Of a DNA stretch of 61,548 nt, positions 16,475 through 27,872 are shown one piece after another; the first letter of the stretch is position 1, and every line of letters begins with the position of its first letter. Under the pieces are notes generated by a model. That model was not told the DNA's origin. It searched no databases and saw only the letters and a program-made list of their open reading frames with translations. A program made the position numbers and the translations under genes. Source of the DNA: an uncultured Flavobacteriales bacterium (GTDB lineage: Bacteria > Bacteroidota > Bacteroidia > Flavobacteriales_D > Sanyastnellaceae); the NCBI GenBank assembly GCA_937881575.1, contig CALGEI010000079.1, forward strand, positions 1-61,548, read 5' to 3'.

Positions 16475-18960
16475 GGGTTGAAGCATGGCGCCAATGGACG
16501 CGCGGAAAAACGGTGCTTGCCGCCGATGCGCAATCTGATTTGAACGACGTCCTGCTCGTCGCCTTTGATAGTCGTCTGTTGAACCCTCCCCTTGCCGCAT
16601 CGACCCTGTTCATCGCAATTCAAGGTGCCTGGCACGACGGTCACAACTTCCTCGAAGAAGCTCACCGTCTCGGCGTGCGTTATTTTTTGGTCGCAGAAGG
16701 GGCGAAACTTCCTGCGCTTCCCGATTCCGATGTAGTCACCGCACCGGATGTCATTCAAGCATGGCAGTCGCTCGCGACCGATTGGCGACTTTCTTGGGGG
16801 AAAACAGTCATTGCCATCACAGGGAGCAACGGCAAAACAACCGTCAAAGAGTGGTTGTCCTCCTTGCTAGCACCCGCTGTTCATGTTCACAGCAGTCCAA
16901 GAAGTTACAACAGCCAAATTGGCGTCCCCATGTCCTTGTGGGATTTGCATGACGATCACCAGGTCGCATTGATTGAAGCCGGAGTTTCCCAGCCGGATGA
17001 AATGGAACGGCATGCCCGCACCATTCAGCCAGAATTTGGTGTCCTCACGCACCTCGGGTCCTCTCATATTGACGCTTTTGAAGATGAAGAGCACCTTTTA
17101 GACGAGAAACTCAAACTGTTCGGAACCTGTGATTGGGTCGCCATGCCTGGCTCATTGATTGAAGCAAAACAAAAGCTCCAGGACCGTGGCTGCAAAGTCA
17201 TTACATGGGGTAAGGACGAACACCACGAGTTGATTGTTCAAAGCCATGCGACCTCATCCGGTAGGGTCATTCAGGCCACCTGGAAAGAAACCATCTACAA
17301 CTGGACCTTGCCCTTTTCCAGTGAAATTGGTTTTCGAAACGCCATGACTGCTGTTTTGGTTGCACTCCAATGGGGTGTCAACGGACAACAGGTGAGGCCC
17401 GTTCTAAGACGCCTACAAGACCTCGATATGCGCATGCAACGTCTGCGATCACGCAGCGGTGCTTGGGTGCTATCCGATGCTTATACCAATGATTGGGACG
17501 CCTTAACATTGGCCTTGACAGACCTAGACCAACTGGCAGGGAGTTTTCCAAAAGCTGCGATCATCGGTCCCATACCGGCGTTGGCACCATCGGATTCATC
17601 ACGGCTCGTTCAGCTTCTTGAAAGCACTTCAGTCCATCACGTCTGGCTCATCGGACCCACCTGGAATTCACTCCTGCATGCCCTCTTTCCTTCGGGAATG
17701 CGCATTGAACATTTCGAGTCCACGGATCTAGCCTTGGCCCACCTTCAAAAACACCCCAATGCATTTTTAGGACAACACGTCCTCCTCAAAGGGCCACGCG
17801 TCGAACAATTCGAACGTTTTCATCCGCTGCTATTGCAACGGGGACATATGACACAGCTCAATTTGGACTTGGACGCCGTAGAGCACAATTTAAGGACCTT
17901 CAGGGCACACGTTCGACAGCACTCCGGCACTGACACGAACATATTGGCCGTCATCAAGGCATCGGCATACGGCACCAACGGGCCTGCTTTGGCACGTCTT
18001 CTTCAATTCCATGGAGTTGACCTCATGGCTGTAGCCTGCACAGAAGAAGGAGTGGAACTTCGTAAAAATGGATTGTCCATGCGGGTTTTGGTGCTGAATC
18101 CAGAGCCTGACACCTTCAGCACTCTTCTCCAGTATCGCCTCGAACCGACCTTGCACAACTTCGAACAGCTGGAGTTGTTCTCGCAGGCTGTCGCAACCTT
18201 TTCTCCATCAGATTCTTGGCCCATTCACATCAAGCTGGATACCGGAATGCACCGTCTTGGTTTTAGCCGCGATCAGTGGCCTCAATTGCACACCACCTTA
18301 CAGCAAATTCAGCAGCTGGAGGTGAACTCTGTTTTTAGTCATTTGGCAAGTGCCGATGATGATTCACAAGACCACAGAACACAACAACAATTTCAAGCCT
18401 TTCATCAAGCATTGCGTGTTCTCGGGCACGCCAAAGGCGCATTCAAAACGCACATTTTGAACACTGCAGGGTTCATTCGATTTCCAGAACAGGCAGGTGA
18501 TTATGTGCGCATTGGCATTGGTCTATTTGGCGTACGCGTGGCTGAATTCCCATCCGACTTGGAGCTGCAACCGGCCGTCCAATTCACCACTGTGATCTCA
18601 GCGATCCATACGATTGCTCCGGGCCATGGTATTGGCTACGGTTTGACCGATGCGACCGATGCAACTCGGCAGGTGGCCACTCTTCCGGTTGGTTACGCCG
18701 ACGGGTTTCCACGGCACCTGAGCCATGGAAAAGGCCGCGTTGCCATTCACGGAAAGCTCGCTCCGGTGGTCGGAAAAGTCTGCATGGACATGGTGATGGT
18801 GGATGTCACTGACATCCCACTCGCTCAACCCGGTGATGCCGTTGAACTGTTTGGAAAAACGGTGACTATCGAGTCTTTCGCCCAATCAGCCGGAACAATT
18901 CCCTATGAAATATTGACCCGAATTCCCGCGCGAGTCCATCGAACTCAGCGCGGAAAATGA
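16471..18960 (+). CDS. murF-alr: Fused UDP-MurNAc-tripeptide D-Ala-D-Ala ligase / alanine racemase
   Basis: Two peptidoglycan enzymes in one 829-aa chain, an arrangement common in Bacteroidota. Residues 1-455 are MurF: an N-terminal Mur ligase region, the ATP-binding VIAITGSNGKTTVKEWLSSL, ALIEAGVSQPDEMERHA and SDAYTNDWDALTLAL. Residues about 460-829 are alanine racemase: the PLP lysine lies in ILAVIKASAYGTNG, with KLDTGMHRLGF, NTAGFIRFP, VRIGIGLFG, the tyrosine loop PGHGIGYGLTD, LPVGYADGFPRHL and GKVCMDMVMVDV. Alr makes D-Ala, and MurF adds the D-Ala-D-Ala made from it. It starts inside the tdk stop (ATGA overlap) and ends four nt from the convergent RND stop. Confidence 0.97.
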   Translation: MRVEAWRQWTRGKTVLAADAQSDLNDVLLVAFDSRLLNPPLAASTLFIAIQGAWHDGHNFLEEAHRLGVRYFLVAEGAKLPALPDSDVVTAPDVIQAWQSLATDWRLSWGKTVIAITGSNGKTTVKEWLSSLLAPAVHVHSSPRSYNSQIGVPMSLWDLHDDHQVALIEAGVSQPDEMERHARTIQPEFGVLTHLGSSHIDAFEDEEHLLDEKLKLFGTCDWVAMPGSLIEAKQKLQDRGCKVITWGKDEHHELIVQSHATSSGRVIQATWKETIYNWTLPFSSEIGFRNAMTAVLVALQWGVNGQQVRPVLRRLQDLDMRMQRLRSRSGAWVLSDAYTNDWDALTLALTDLDQLAGSFPKAAIIGPIPALAPSDSSRLVQLLESTSVHHVWLIGPTWNSLLHALFPSGMRIEHFESTDLALAHLQKHPNAFLGQHVLLKGPRVEQFERFHPLLLQRGHMTQLNLDLDAVEHNLRTFRAHVRQHSGTDTNILAVIKASAYGTNGPALARLLQFHGVDLMAVACTEEGVELRKNGLSMRVLVLNPEPDTFSTLLQYRLEPTLHNFEQLELFSQAVATFSPSDSWPIHIKLDTGMHRLGFSRDQWPQLHTTLQQIQQLEVNSVFSHLASADDDSQDHRTQQQFQAFHQALRVLGHAKGAFKTHILNTAGFIRFPEQAGDYVRIGIGLFGVRVAEFPSDLELQPAVQFTTVISAIHTIAPGHGIGYGLTDATDATRQVATLPVGYADGFPRHLSHGKGRVAIHGKLAPVVGKVCMDMVMVDVTDIPLAQPGDAVELFGKTVTIESFAQSAGTIPYEILTRIPARVHRTQRGK

Positions 18961-18964
18961 CCGG

Positions 18965-21900
18965 TCAAACCACTTCTTTCTTCCCGTATTTGTAGATCAT
19001 CCGATTGATCCACCAATACATGACAGGAACAATAATGAGTGTCAAGAACGTCGCAAACGTGAGGCCATAAATGATGGCCCAACTCATGGGTTTCCAGAAT
19101 ACGTTGTTGTCCCCACCGATGTATATCCGCGGATCATATTCCGTAATCAACGTGACAAAATCAATGTTCAAACCGATGGCCAAAGGCAACAACCCTAAGA
19201 TGGTGGTAATCGCGGTCAATAACACTGGACGCAGTCTTGTTCGACCGCCCGTAACAATGGATTCCTCCACTTCACTGAAGGGCAAATACTCCCCCACACC
19301 CAATTCACTCCGTTTTCGTTCTCGCAACAAATCGGTGTAGTCAATTAGAACGATTGCATTGTTGACCACCACTCCGGCTAAGGAGATGATCCCAATCATC
19401 GTCATGATAATGACAAAGTCCATTTGGAAAATCACCAATCCAAGCAACACGCCAATCAAACTGAAGAAAACACTGAATCCAATGATGAACGGTGTCGTGA
19501 TGGAATTGAACTGGGCCACAATGATCAAGATGATCAGGAAAAGCGCCAGCAACAACGCCCTTGACAAAAAGGCCATTTCCTTCGCCTGCTCTTCCTGTTG
19601 TCCCGTAAAGGCCCATTGAACACCCTCCGGTGTATCAAATTCCGCCAACTCCGTCTTCATTCCTTCCACGATTTCATTGGCATTGGCTCCTTCCAACACA
19701 TTGGAGCTCAATGTGATGATGCGATCCATGTCCTTTCGTTTGACGCTGCTGAACGTGGTGCTTCGCTTGGCAGTTGCTACGGCGCTGATCGGAACCTCCT
19801 TGATCTGACCGTCCGAAGCGCTCCGAAAAATCACCTTTTGGTTCATCAACGCGTCCACGTTGTTCCGCGCTGATTCTTCAAATCGCACATTGATGGGGTA
19901 ATCATCTTCACCGTCTTTGTACGTACTCACCTCTCGGCCAAACAAGGCGGTTCGAATGGTCATGCCAATGTTTTGCGTCGACAAACCATAATTGCGCGCC
20001 TTGGTCCGGTCAATGGTGATGGGCAATTCAGGCTTGCGTTTGTCCACGTCCACCTTGAGTTCTTCCACCCCATCGTATTCCAATCCCCGCAAATATTGGC
20101 GCATCGAAGTCGCGGTCGCTAACACCTCATCGTAGTCCTCGCCACGAATTTCAATGTTGATTGGCGGGCCTTGTGGCGGACCATCCGAATTCTTGGTCAC
20201 AATGACTTCTGCGTCGGGATAACCCCGCAATTTCTCACGGACAGCCGATAACATGTCCCGGGAAGATTGCCCTTTCCGGTCTTGAAACTTCACAAAGTTT
20301 ACCACGATACGCGCTTTGTGAGGCGTATTCCCTAAAGATGGCCCTTCTTGGGGGTCACTGGTGCCATTGCCCACTTGACCAATAACCGAATTGGCCATAT
20401 ACGCGGTGAGTTCACCTGTCTCTGGATCAATCTGTTTGAAGCGGTCTTCTGACAACACATCCATGATCAAATTCTCAATCTCCTTGGTCACCCGATTGGT
20501 TTCCTCAATGTCCGTCCCAATGGGCTTCGTGATGAAAATATTGAGGTATTGCGGCTCATTGGATGGGAAAAACTCCACTTTCGGTGGAAAGACTCCAAGC
20601 AATGCAAACGCCAACACCATCAAGCCCGCCGTTCCGAAGAAGAACACCCAAGGCCTCTTACCGGCCAATGCGTAACGCAAAAAGGCTTCGTACCCTCGCT
20701 CCAAACGGGGCAAGAAACGGTTTTGGAAAAGTTTGGTGGCTGGAAAGAGTAAGTAAGCGTTCAGGATGGTCAACAAGCCGGCGATGATCAAAATATTGCC
20801 AAAGGCTGTAGCACCCAGCAACAAGAAAACGGCACCGAACGTCACCAGTGAAGCAGTCAACCAATGCACCCGCTTCTTGTTGATTTCCTGATCTCCCACA
20901 CGCATCAAAACCGCTGTCAGGACGGGATTGATAACCAATGCTACAAAGAGTGAAGAACTCAATACAATCATCAGTGTGATCGGCAGGTACTTCATGAATT
21001 GTCCGATCAATCCAGGCCAAATGGCCAAGGGTAAAAATGCTGCCAATGTCGTGGCAGTCGAAGCGATGATGGGCCAAGCCACCTCACCCACACCAAACTT
21101 TGCAGCACGCAGCGGACTCTCTCCTTCCTCCATGAGTCGATAGATGTTCTCCACGACCACAATGCCATTGTCCACGAGCATGCCCAGTGCTAGAACCAAT
21201 GAGAACAATACCATCACGTTGAACGTAATGCCTAAAGCACTGAGGATCATAAACGACATGAACATGGACAGGGGAATGGCCACGCCTACGAACATCGCGT
21301 TGCGCAGTCCCAAGAAAAACAGCAGCACCCCGACCACCAACAACACCCCAAAAATGATGGAATTCTGCAACTCCTCCACCTGCGTTCGCGTCTGGTCTGA
21401 TTGGTCGTTGGTAATGGAGACACTCAAGTCCGCCGGCAGGTAGTCCACCTTCGCTTGGTCAATGATTCCGTTGATTCCGTTGGACGCCGCGATGAGGTTT
21501 TCCCCGGCACGTTTGATGATGTCCAAAGAGACCACCGGTTGTCCATATTCCCGAGCATAACTCGTCTTCTCCTGCTCCACAAAATGCACGGAAGCAACAT
21601 CCTTGAGGTACACTGGCGCATTGTTCTCGCTCTTGACAATGACATTTTCAATGTCTGCCATGGAATGGAAATCCCCTTCCACTTGCACGGTTCGCCGAAA
21701 GTGATCTACGAGCAGATCCCCACCAGAAATGGTTACATTTTCTTGCGCAATCGCTCCGGAAATATCATTAAAGCTGACCTTCATGGCCTCCGCTCTCAAA
21801 TGATCAACAACGACTTCAACCTCCTTGTCCATCACACCGCGGATGTCCACTTTGCTGATTTCGGGCAGCTCCTCAATGGCTTCTTCCAACGCTTCCGCGT

Positions 21901-22411
21901 ATCGTTTCAATTCATCCAGCGAATAGTCTCCGGATAAATTCACGTTCATCACCGGCAACAACTCGGAAAAGTTCAACTCAAAGACATTGGGGTCCGCCGG
22001 TAAATCATCTGGGAAATTGGGGTCCGCTTTTGCCTTATCAACCGCGTCCTTGACTTTGCGCAGGGCTTCGTCTGGAGTCACATCGAAATCAAATTTGATG
22101 TCAATCGCACTGTAACCCTGGATCGAAGTCGATGAGATTTCATCCACACCGGTAATGGAATTGATTTCCTTTTCGAGTGGTCGCGTGATGAGTTTCTCAA
22201 TGTTGACCGGGCTGTTTCCCGGGTATGGCGTTCCAATGAAAACCTCTGGAATGACCACCTCCGGAAAGCTTTCCTTAGGAACAGTGATGTAGCTGTAAAT
22301 CCCGCTGACCGTGATGATGGCCATCAAGACGAACACCGTCGTTCTGTTGGACACACTCCAACTACTGAGGCCGAATTCCCTTCGTTTGGGGGTAGGTGTC
22401 AAGTTTTCCAT
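18965..22411 (-). CDS. RND-family efflux pump permease (HAE1/AcrB-like)
   Basis: Inner-membrane proton-driven export pump, 1148 aa, longer than AcrB. The cytosolic N-terminus LSSWSVSNRTTVFVLMAI leads into TM1, followed by VPKESFPEVVIPEVFIGTPY and two porter regions. TM4 carries LALGMLVDNGIVVVENIYRL with a single Asp where AcrB has two. Between TM6 and TM7 an extra hydrophobic hairpin (about residues 515-560, TASLVTFGAVFLLLGATAFG and on) accounts for much of the additional length. TM10-12 include LAGVVVNNAIVLIDYTDLL. It is the last gene of the tetR-tolC-MFP-RND run, five nt after the MFP. The substrate is unknown. Confidence 0.93.
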   Translation of the reverse strand: MENLTPTPKRREFGLSSWSVSNRTTVFVLMAIITVSGIYSYITVPKESFPEVVIPEVFIGTPYPGNSPVNIEKLITRPLEKEINSITGVDEISSTSIQGYSAIDIKFDFDVTPDEALRKVKDAVDKAKADPNFPDDLPADPNVFELNFSELLPVMNVNLSGDYSLDELKRYAEALEEAIEELPEISKVDIRGVMDKEVEVVVDHLRAEAMKVSFNDISGAIAQENVTISGGDLLVDHFRRTVQVEGDFHSMADIENVIVKSENNAPVYLKDVASVHFVEQEKTSYAREYGQPVVSLDIIKRAGENLIAASNGINGIIDQAKVDYLPADLSVSITNDQSDQTRTQVEELQNSIIFGVLLVVGVLLFFLGLRNAMFVGVAIPLSMFMSFMILSALGITFNVMVLFSLVLALGMLVDNGIVVVENIYRLMEEGESPLRAAKFGVGEVAWPIIASTATTLAAFLPLAIWPGLIGQFMKYLPITLMIVLSSSLFVALVINPVLTAVLMRVGDQEINKKRVHWLTASLVTFGAVFLLLGATAFGNILIIAGLLTILNAYLLFPATKLFQNRFLPRLERGYEAFLRYALAGKRPWVFFFGTAGLMVLAFALLGVFPPKVEFFPSNEPQYLNIFITKPIGTDIEETNRVTKEIENLIMDVLSEDRFKQIDPETGELTAYMANSVIGQVGNGTSDPQEGPSLGNTPHKARIVVNFVKFQDRKGQSSRDMLSAVREKLRGYPDAEVIVTKNSDGPPQGPPINIEIRGEDYDEVLATATSMRQYLRGLEYDGVEELKVDVDKRKPELPITIDRTKARNYGLSTQNIGMTIRTALFGREVSTYKDGEDDYPINVRFEESARNNVDALMNQKVIFRSASDGQIKEVPISAVATAKRSTTFSSVKRKDMDRIITLSSNVLEGANANEIVEGMKTELAEFDTPEGVQWAFTGQQEEQAKEMAFLSRALLLALFLIILIIVAQFNSITTPFIIGFSVFFSLIGVLLGLVIFQMDFVIIMTMIGIISLAGVVVNNAIVLIDYTDLLRERKRSELGVGEYLPFSEVEESIVTGGRTRLRPVLLTAITTILGLLPLAIGLNIDFVTLITEYDPRIYIGGDNNVFWKPMSWAIIYGLTFATFLTLIIVPVMYWWINRMIYKYGKKEVV

Positions 22412-22416
22412 GCTCC

Positions 22417-23526
22417 TTATTCTTCCCCGATAATGCGAATGTTCTGACCGCTTACAATGCGAGTCGCCCCCTTGGAAACCACCTGCTCTCCAAAGGCCAA
22501 ACCGCCTTGGATGAGCATGTAATCTCCGGAGCCCATGCCCACATTGAGGTTGCGCTTCTCTGCCACTACGGTTCCGTCCTGTTGCGGTGCCGCTACAAAC
22601 ACATAGTCGTGGCCTTTGATGTCCTGTTGAATCAGCGCGCTGGGTAACACCACTGCGCTATCCAAAGCCAAATCCTGCAACCATACACTTGCGTACATGT
22701 TCGGAAGAAGCGCCGAACCATTCGGGAGCGGTAAGGTGAGTTCCAATGTTCGATTGGCCGGATTGATGAACTGACCGACTCGACCAATTTGCGTCATCAA
22801 GGTGTCCACGCCGCTCACAATCACTTCTGCTGGCATTCCTTTCGAAACCCTTCCAGCGTAATGGTCGCTTACACTCGCTCGAACGTACATGTCGCGTAGA
22901 TCAATCACCCGCGCCAAAGGGGATCCCGGTAGCGCCATTTCTCCCGTTTTAGCGAGGCACCGATCCAAAATCCCATCGAATGGAGCGCGGATTATCGCCA
23001 TGTCCATTTGTTCCAGCAACGTCTTCATGCTATTCTCCAAAGCCGTCTTTTGATTCTGAGCTTGCATGAAATCCAGTTCAGATCCAATGCTTTGTTTCCA
23101 CAACCGCTCCTGTCGATTGAAGAGGTCCGTGGCGAGGTCCAGCTGCGTTTGCAATTCGGCCCTGGAACGATTCAGAACATCCGTGTTGATGCGAATGAGC
23201 GCATCGCCTTCACGCACTGGCGCTCCCTCTGAAACCATTACTTCTTCAATGATTCCAGCGAATTCTGCCGTCAAAATGGAATTCATGTCCGTTTCCACAT
23301 TGCCTTGAATGCTGAAGCGATGAGAAAACGGCTCGGGCTGGACATCAAATACACCAACGGCCATGCCCTTGAGTTTCATGGGGGTCGAAGACTCTTCAGC
23401 TATAGGGTCAGCCGTTTCCGAAGAGCCACAGCTCATGAAAACAGTGCTGCTCAGGATCAGCATAATTCCGGTCAACCGGATGGGGAAAAGAAAGGGCATC
23501 GAAAAGGGGTTGCGTGATGAGTTCAT
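22417..23526 (-). CDS. RND efflux periplasmic adaptor (membrane fusion protein), lipoprotein
   Basis: Links the RND permease to the outer-membrane channel. From ATG 23526 (MNSSRNPFSMPFLFPIRL), which lies four nt after the tolC stop, the protein is 369 aa. A signal segment ends in a lipobox-like STVFMSCGSS (Cys about 33). The lipoyl-like half-motifs are GIIEEVMVSEGAPVREGDAL and IIRAPFDGILDRCLAKTGE, flanking a coiled-coil hairpin (SRAELQTQLDLATDLFNRQE and on). A beta-barrel and membrane-proximal domain follow. A longer frame from 23553 overlaps tolC and is less likely. Confidence 0.92.
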   Translation of the reverse strand: MNSSRNPFSMPFLFPIRLTGIMLILSSTVFMSCGSSETADPIAEESSTPMKLKGMAVGVFDVQPEPFSHRFSIQGNVETDMNSILTAEFAGIIEEVMVSEGAPVREGDALIRINTDVLNRSRAELQTQLDLATDLFNRQERLWKQSIGSELDFMQAQNQKTALENSMKTLLEQMDMAIIRAPFDGILDRCLAKTGEMALPGSPLARVIDLRDMYVRASVSDHYAGRVSKGMPAEVIVSGVDTLMTQIGRVGQFINPANRTLELTLPLPNGSALLPNMYASVWLQDLALDSAVVLPSALIQQDIKGHDYVFVAAPQQDGTVVAEKRNLNVGMGSGDYMLIQGGLAFGEQVVSKGATRIVSGQNIRIIGEE

Positions 23527-23530
23527 GAGA

Positions 23531-24952
23531 TCATTCAAATTCTGAAAGCGCACGTTTCAGTTCAGTTTGAGCATTGAGCCAGTCCAAAACAGCCGAGAGG
23601 CTATTGCCTTGAGCTTCGAGTAATTGATTTCGAGCTTGTGTCCATTCGAATGAAGAGACCAAGCCTTCTTGGTAGGCAACGTACGATTGATCAAAAATCC
23701 GTTGGGCAATCGCTTCGGAACGGGTGCGGTTTTGGTACGCCGCCATCGTCAATTCCAGTGTCAAACGGGCGTTGTCAAATTGCATTTGTGCAGCCTGTCG
23801 CATTTGTTCCAAGCCAAGGTTGGCCCGGTCTTCCTGGATGCGCTTCTTTTCGATCTGCTGCTTCCCGCCAAAACTGGTCCACAGAGGCATGCTGAAGTTC
23901 ACTCCCCACAACTGCACGGGATACCAGTTTCCATCTGCGTCAAAGAAGTTGAACGCGTCCCTTTGGGCGTTGCCTTGGTTGGTGTAAAAGGCGGCAACTT
24001 GTGGAAGGCCTTTGGCTTGTTGATTGCGCACATCCAATCGGGCCAGTTCGACAACGGACTCCTGCAGCTGGATGCCGGGCAACGCATTCGCGTTAAACGC
24101 TTGAGACAACAACGCCAGTCCATTTTTTTGACTCAAAAGGCCCTCCAACGAGTCCTTTAATTTCAATTCCATTTTCGGATCCACTCCCATTTGAAAACGC
24201 AACAGCGCTTGCGTGAGAGGGACTTGAAGTTTGGCAGAAGACCATTCCAACTCCAATTCCTGCATGGCCAGCTCCAATTGATCCACCGCAATTTGGTTGA
24301 CAAAACCTTCGGCATGCAATTGCTGCGTCTCCTCCAAACTGGTTTGCACCAACTCAAGTGCCTTTTCCAGCAAGTTGACCCCTTCAGCTGCGCCCAGCGC
24401 CACATGGTAGGCTTGAGCCACCTGCTGTCGAACCTCATCCGCTGTTCTTTGAATCGATTGTTCTTTTGAATCGGCATACAGTTGAGCCGCACGAAGCCCC
24501 ACAAAGTATGAGCCACTAAATAACAATTGGGTCGCTTGAACACCCACATTGACCGTGTGATTCTGTCCAAATTGCAACTCAGAAAGAGCATTCGGATCCG
24601 CGGGCGGTGCATTCAACACCACGCCTGTTTCCTCTGCAACCCCCGATAAGAAATCATTGAAATACGAAGGCAGACCGAATGCGTCAGCCGGAACCACCTG
24701 TGTGGGAATATCAATGTATTGGCTATAATCGGCCACTAGGTTAATTTGTGGGAGACCCGATGCAAGCAACTGCTTGACATCCCGTTCGGCTTGGGCTTGA
24801 TCCAACCGCGCGAATTGCATGGAAAATGCTTGCTTCAGCGCGATGTCTTGGGCTTCGGCCAAAGTCACTTGAAGGGATTGTGGAGATTGGGCCGATGTCG
24901 GGCGCATACCGAACCCTGCGAGCAGGATTAAAAGGAATGAAAATCTCATCAT
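23531..24952 (-). CDS. TolC-family outer-membrane efflux protein
   Basis: Outer-membrane channel of the tripartite pump, 473 aa. The signal peptide is RFSFLLILLAGFGMRPTSAQ. Two OEP repeats with long amphipathic helices are visible, beginning LAEAQDIALKQAFSMQFARL and, in the second half, LQESVVELARLDVRNQQAKG. The start overlaps the tetR stop by four nt (ATGA), so regulator and pump are translated from one message. It is followed by the adaptor gene after four nt. Confidence 0.92.
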   Translation of the reverse strand: MMRFSFLLILLAGFGMRPTSAQSPQSLQVTLAEAQDIALKQAFSMQFARLDQAQAERDVKQLLASGLPQINLVADYSQYIDIPTQVVPADAFGLPSYFNDFLSGVAEETGVVLNAPPADPNALSELQFGQNHTVNVGVQATQLLFSGSYFVGLRAAQLYADSKEQSIQRTADEVRQQVAQAYHVALGAAEGVNLLEKALELVQTSLEETQQLHAEGFVNQIAVDQLELAMQELELEWSSAKLQVPLTQALLRFQMGVDPKMELKLKDSLEGLLSQKNGLALLSQAFNANALPGIQLQESVVELARLDVRNQQAKGLPQVAAFYTNQGNAQRDAFNFFDADGNWYPVQLWGVNFSMPLWTSFGGKQQIEKKRIQEDRANLGLEQMRQAAQMQFDNARLTLELTMAAYQNRTRSEAIAQRIFDQSYVAYQEGLVSSFEWTQARNQLLEAQGNSLSAVLDWLNAQTELKRALSEFE

Positions 24953-25596
24953 ATAGGTTGAAATTCAGATGCCAACTTCTTTTTCAAGTAGTCCAAACCT
25001 CGGGGGTTTGAGATAGCATGGATGTGATACATAGCTGATTGCCAATACAATTGAGCAATGGGCTTGTGATTGGATGTGTCTTGAGCCATCTCACGGACAG
25101 CCGAGCTCACGGAAACCAGGAAATGAGCAGCGACGGCAGGGTCAACTTCTGGGCGGTACACACCCTCGACTTGGCCTCTTTGGATGTTGCTCTCCACAGC
25201 TCCAAGGAGAATGTCATCTCTGGTTTTTACACAATATAAAAACGCCTTCGGATGGTACTTCTGAAGATCATATAAAATGCTCGGGTGCATCTGTGACACC
25301 ACTTGATGCACATGCTTCATGATGCGAAGTTCACTGTCAATGGCATTGCCTCCCGCATTGGACGCTTCCAGAATGACGGCCTCCAACTCCAAGCAATGCT
25401 GCTCCATTGCCAGCTGGATTAGCTCCTTCTTGTCCTGAAAATGTTTGTAAAGTGTCTTCTTCGAGACCCCCAACTCTTTGGCTAAATCGTCCATGTTCAC
25501 GGACTTGATGCCGAACTGCAAAAAGACCGTCATGGCCTGTTTGACCAAGTCTTTTGCAGTTTGGTGGAGTAGATCAAATGTGGGGCACTGGGACAT
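24949..25596 (-). CDS. TetR/AcrR-family transcriptional regulator of the efflux operon
   Basis: 215-aa regulator. The N-terminal helix-turn-helix spans about residues 15-60: VKQAMTVFLQFGIKSVNMDD, then LAKELGVSKKTLYKHFQDKK, the recognition helix. The C-terminal part is the ligand/dimerisation domain, with no recognisable specificity. It is the first gene of the pump operon and overlaps tolC by four nt, so it probably autoregulates and represses the pump. A TACTTTTG -7 element (25612-25605) and a 7-bp inverted repeat (25631-25659) immediately upstream would suit this. The ligand is unknown. Confidence 0.92.
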   Translation of the reverse strand: MSQCPTFDLLHQTAKDLVKQAMTVFLQFGIKSVNMDDLAKELGVSKKTLYKHFQDKKELIQLAMEQHCLELEAVILEASNAGGNAIDSELRIMKHVHQVVSQMHPSILYDLQKYHPKAFLYCVKTRDDILLGAVESNIQRGQVEGVYRPEVDPAVAAHFLVSVSSAVREMAQDTSNHKPIAQLYWQSAMYHIHAISNPRGLDYLKKKLASEFQPI

Positions 25597-25604
25597 TGAG
25601 GCGG

Positions 25605-25612
25605 CAAAAGTA
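25605..25612 (-). promoter_or_regulatory. Putative -7 element of the tetR-efflux operon
   Basis: TACTTTTG fits TAnnTTTG exactly on the minus strand and ends eight nt before the tetR ATG, so the transcript leader would be about 3-4 nt. Confidence 0.5.
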
Positions 25613-25630
25613 CTGCCCTCTATCCGCAGC

Positions 25631-25659
25631 GGAAACGAAAAGTGTGTTAAAACGTTTCC
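25631..25659. promoter_or_regulatory. Inverted repeat, candidate TetR operator
   Basis: GGAAACG and CGTTTCC form a perfect 7-bp inverted repeat separated by 15 nt. It lies 19-47 nt upstream of the -7 element, over the region where RNA polymerase would contact the -33 box. It is also seven nt past the hutU stop, but lacks a T-run, so a terminator is less likely. Confidence 0.4.
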
Positions 25660-25665
25660 TCTGTG

Positions 25666-27866
<2,201 letters not shown>

Positions 27867-27872
27867 CCATCT

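Noticed and set aside
25631-25659. Inverted repeat as a hutU terminator
   Set aside because: The stem is short with a 15-nt loop and no T-run on the hutU side; an operator is the better fit.
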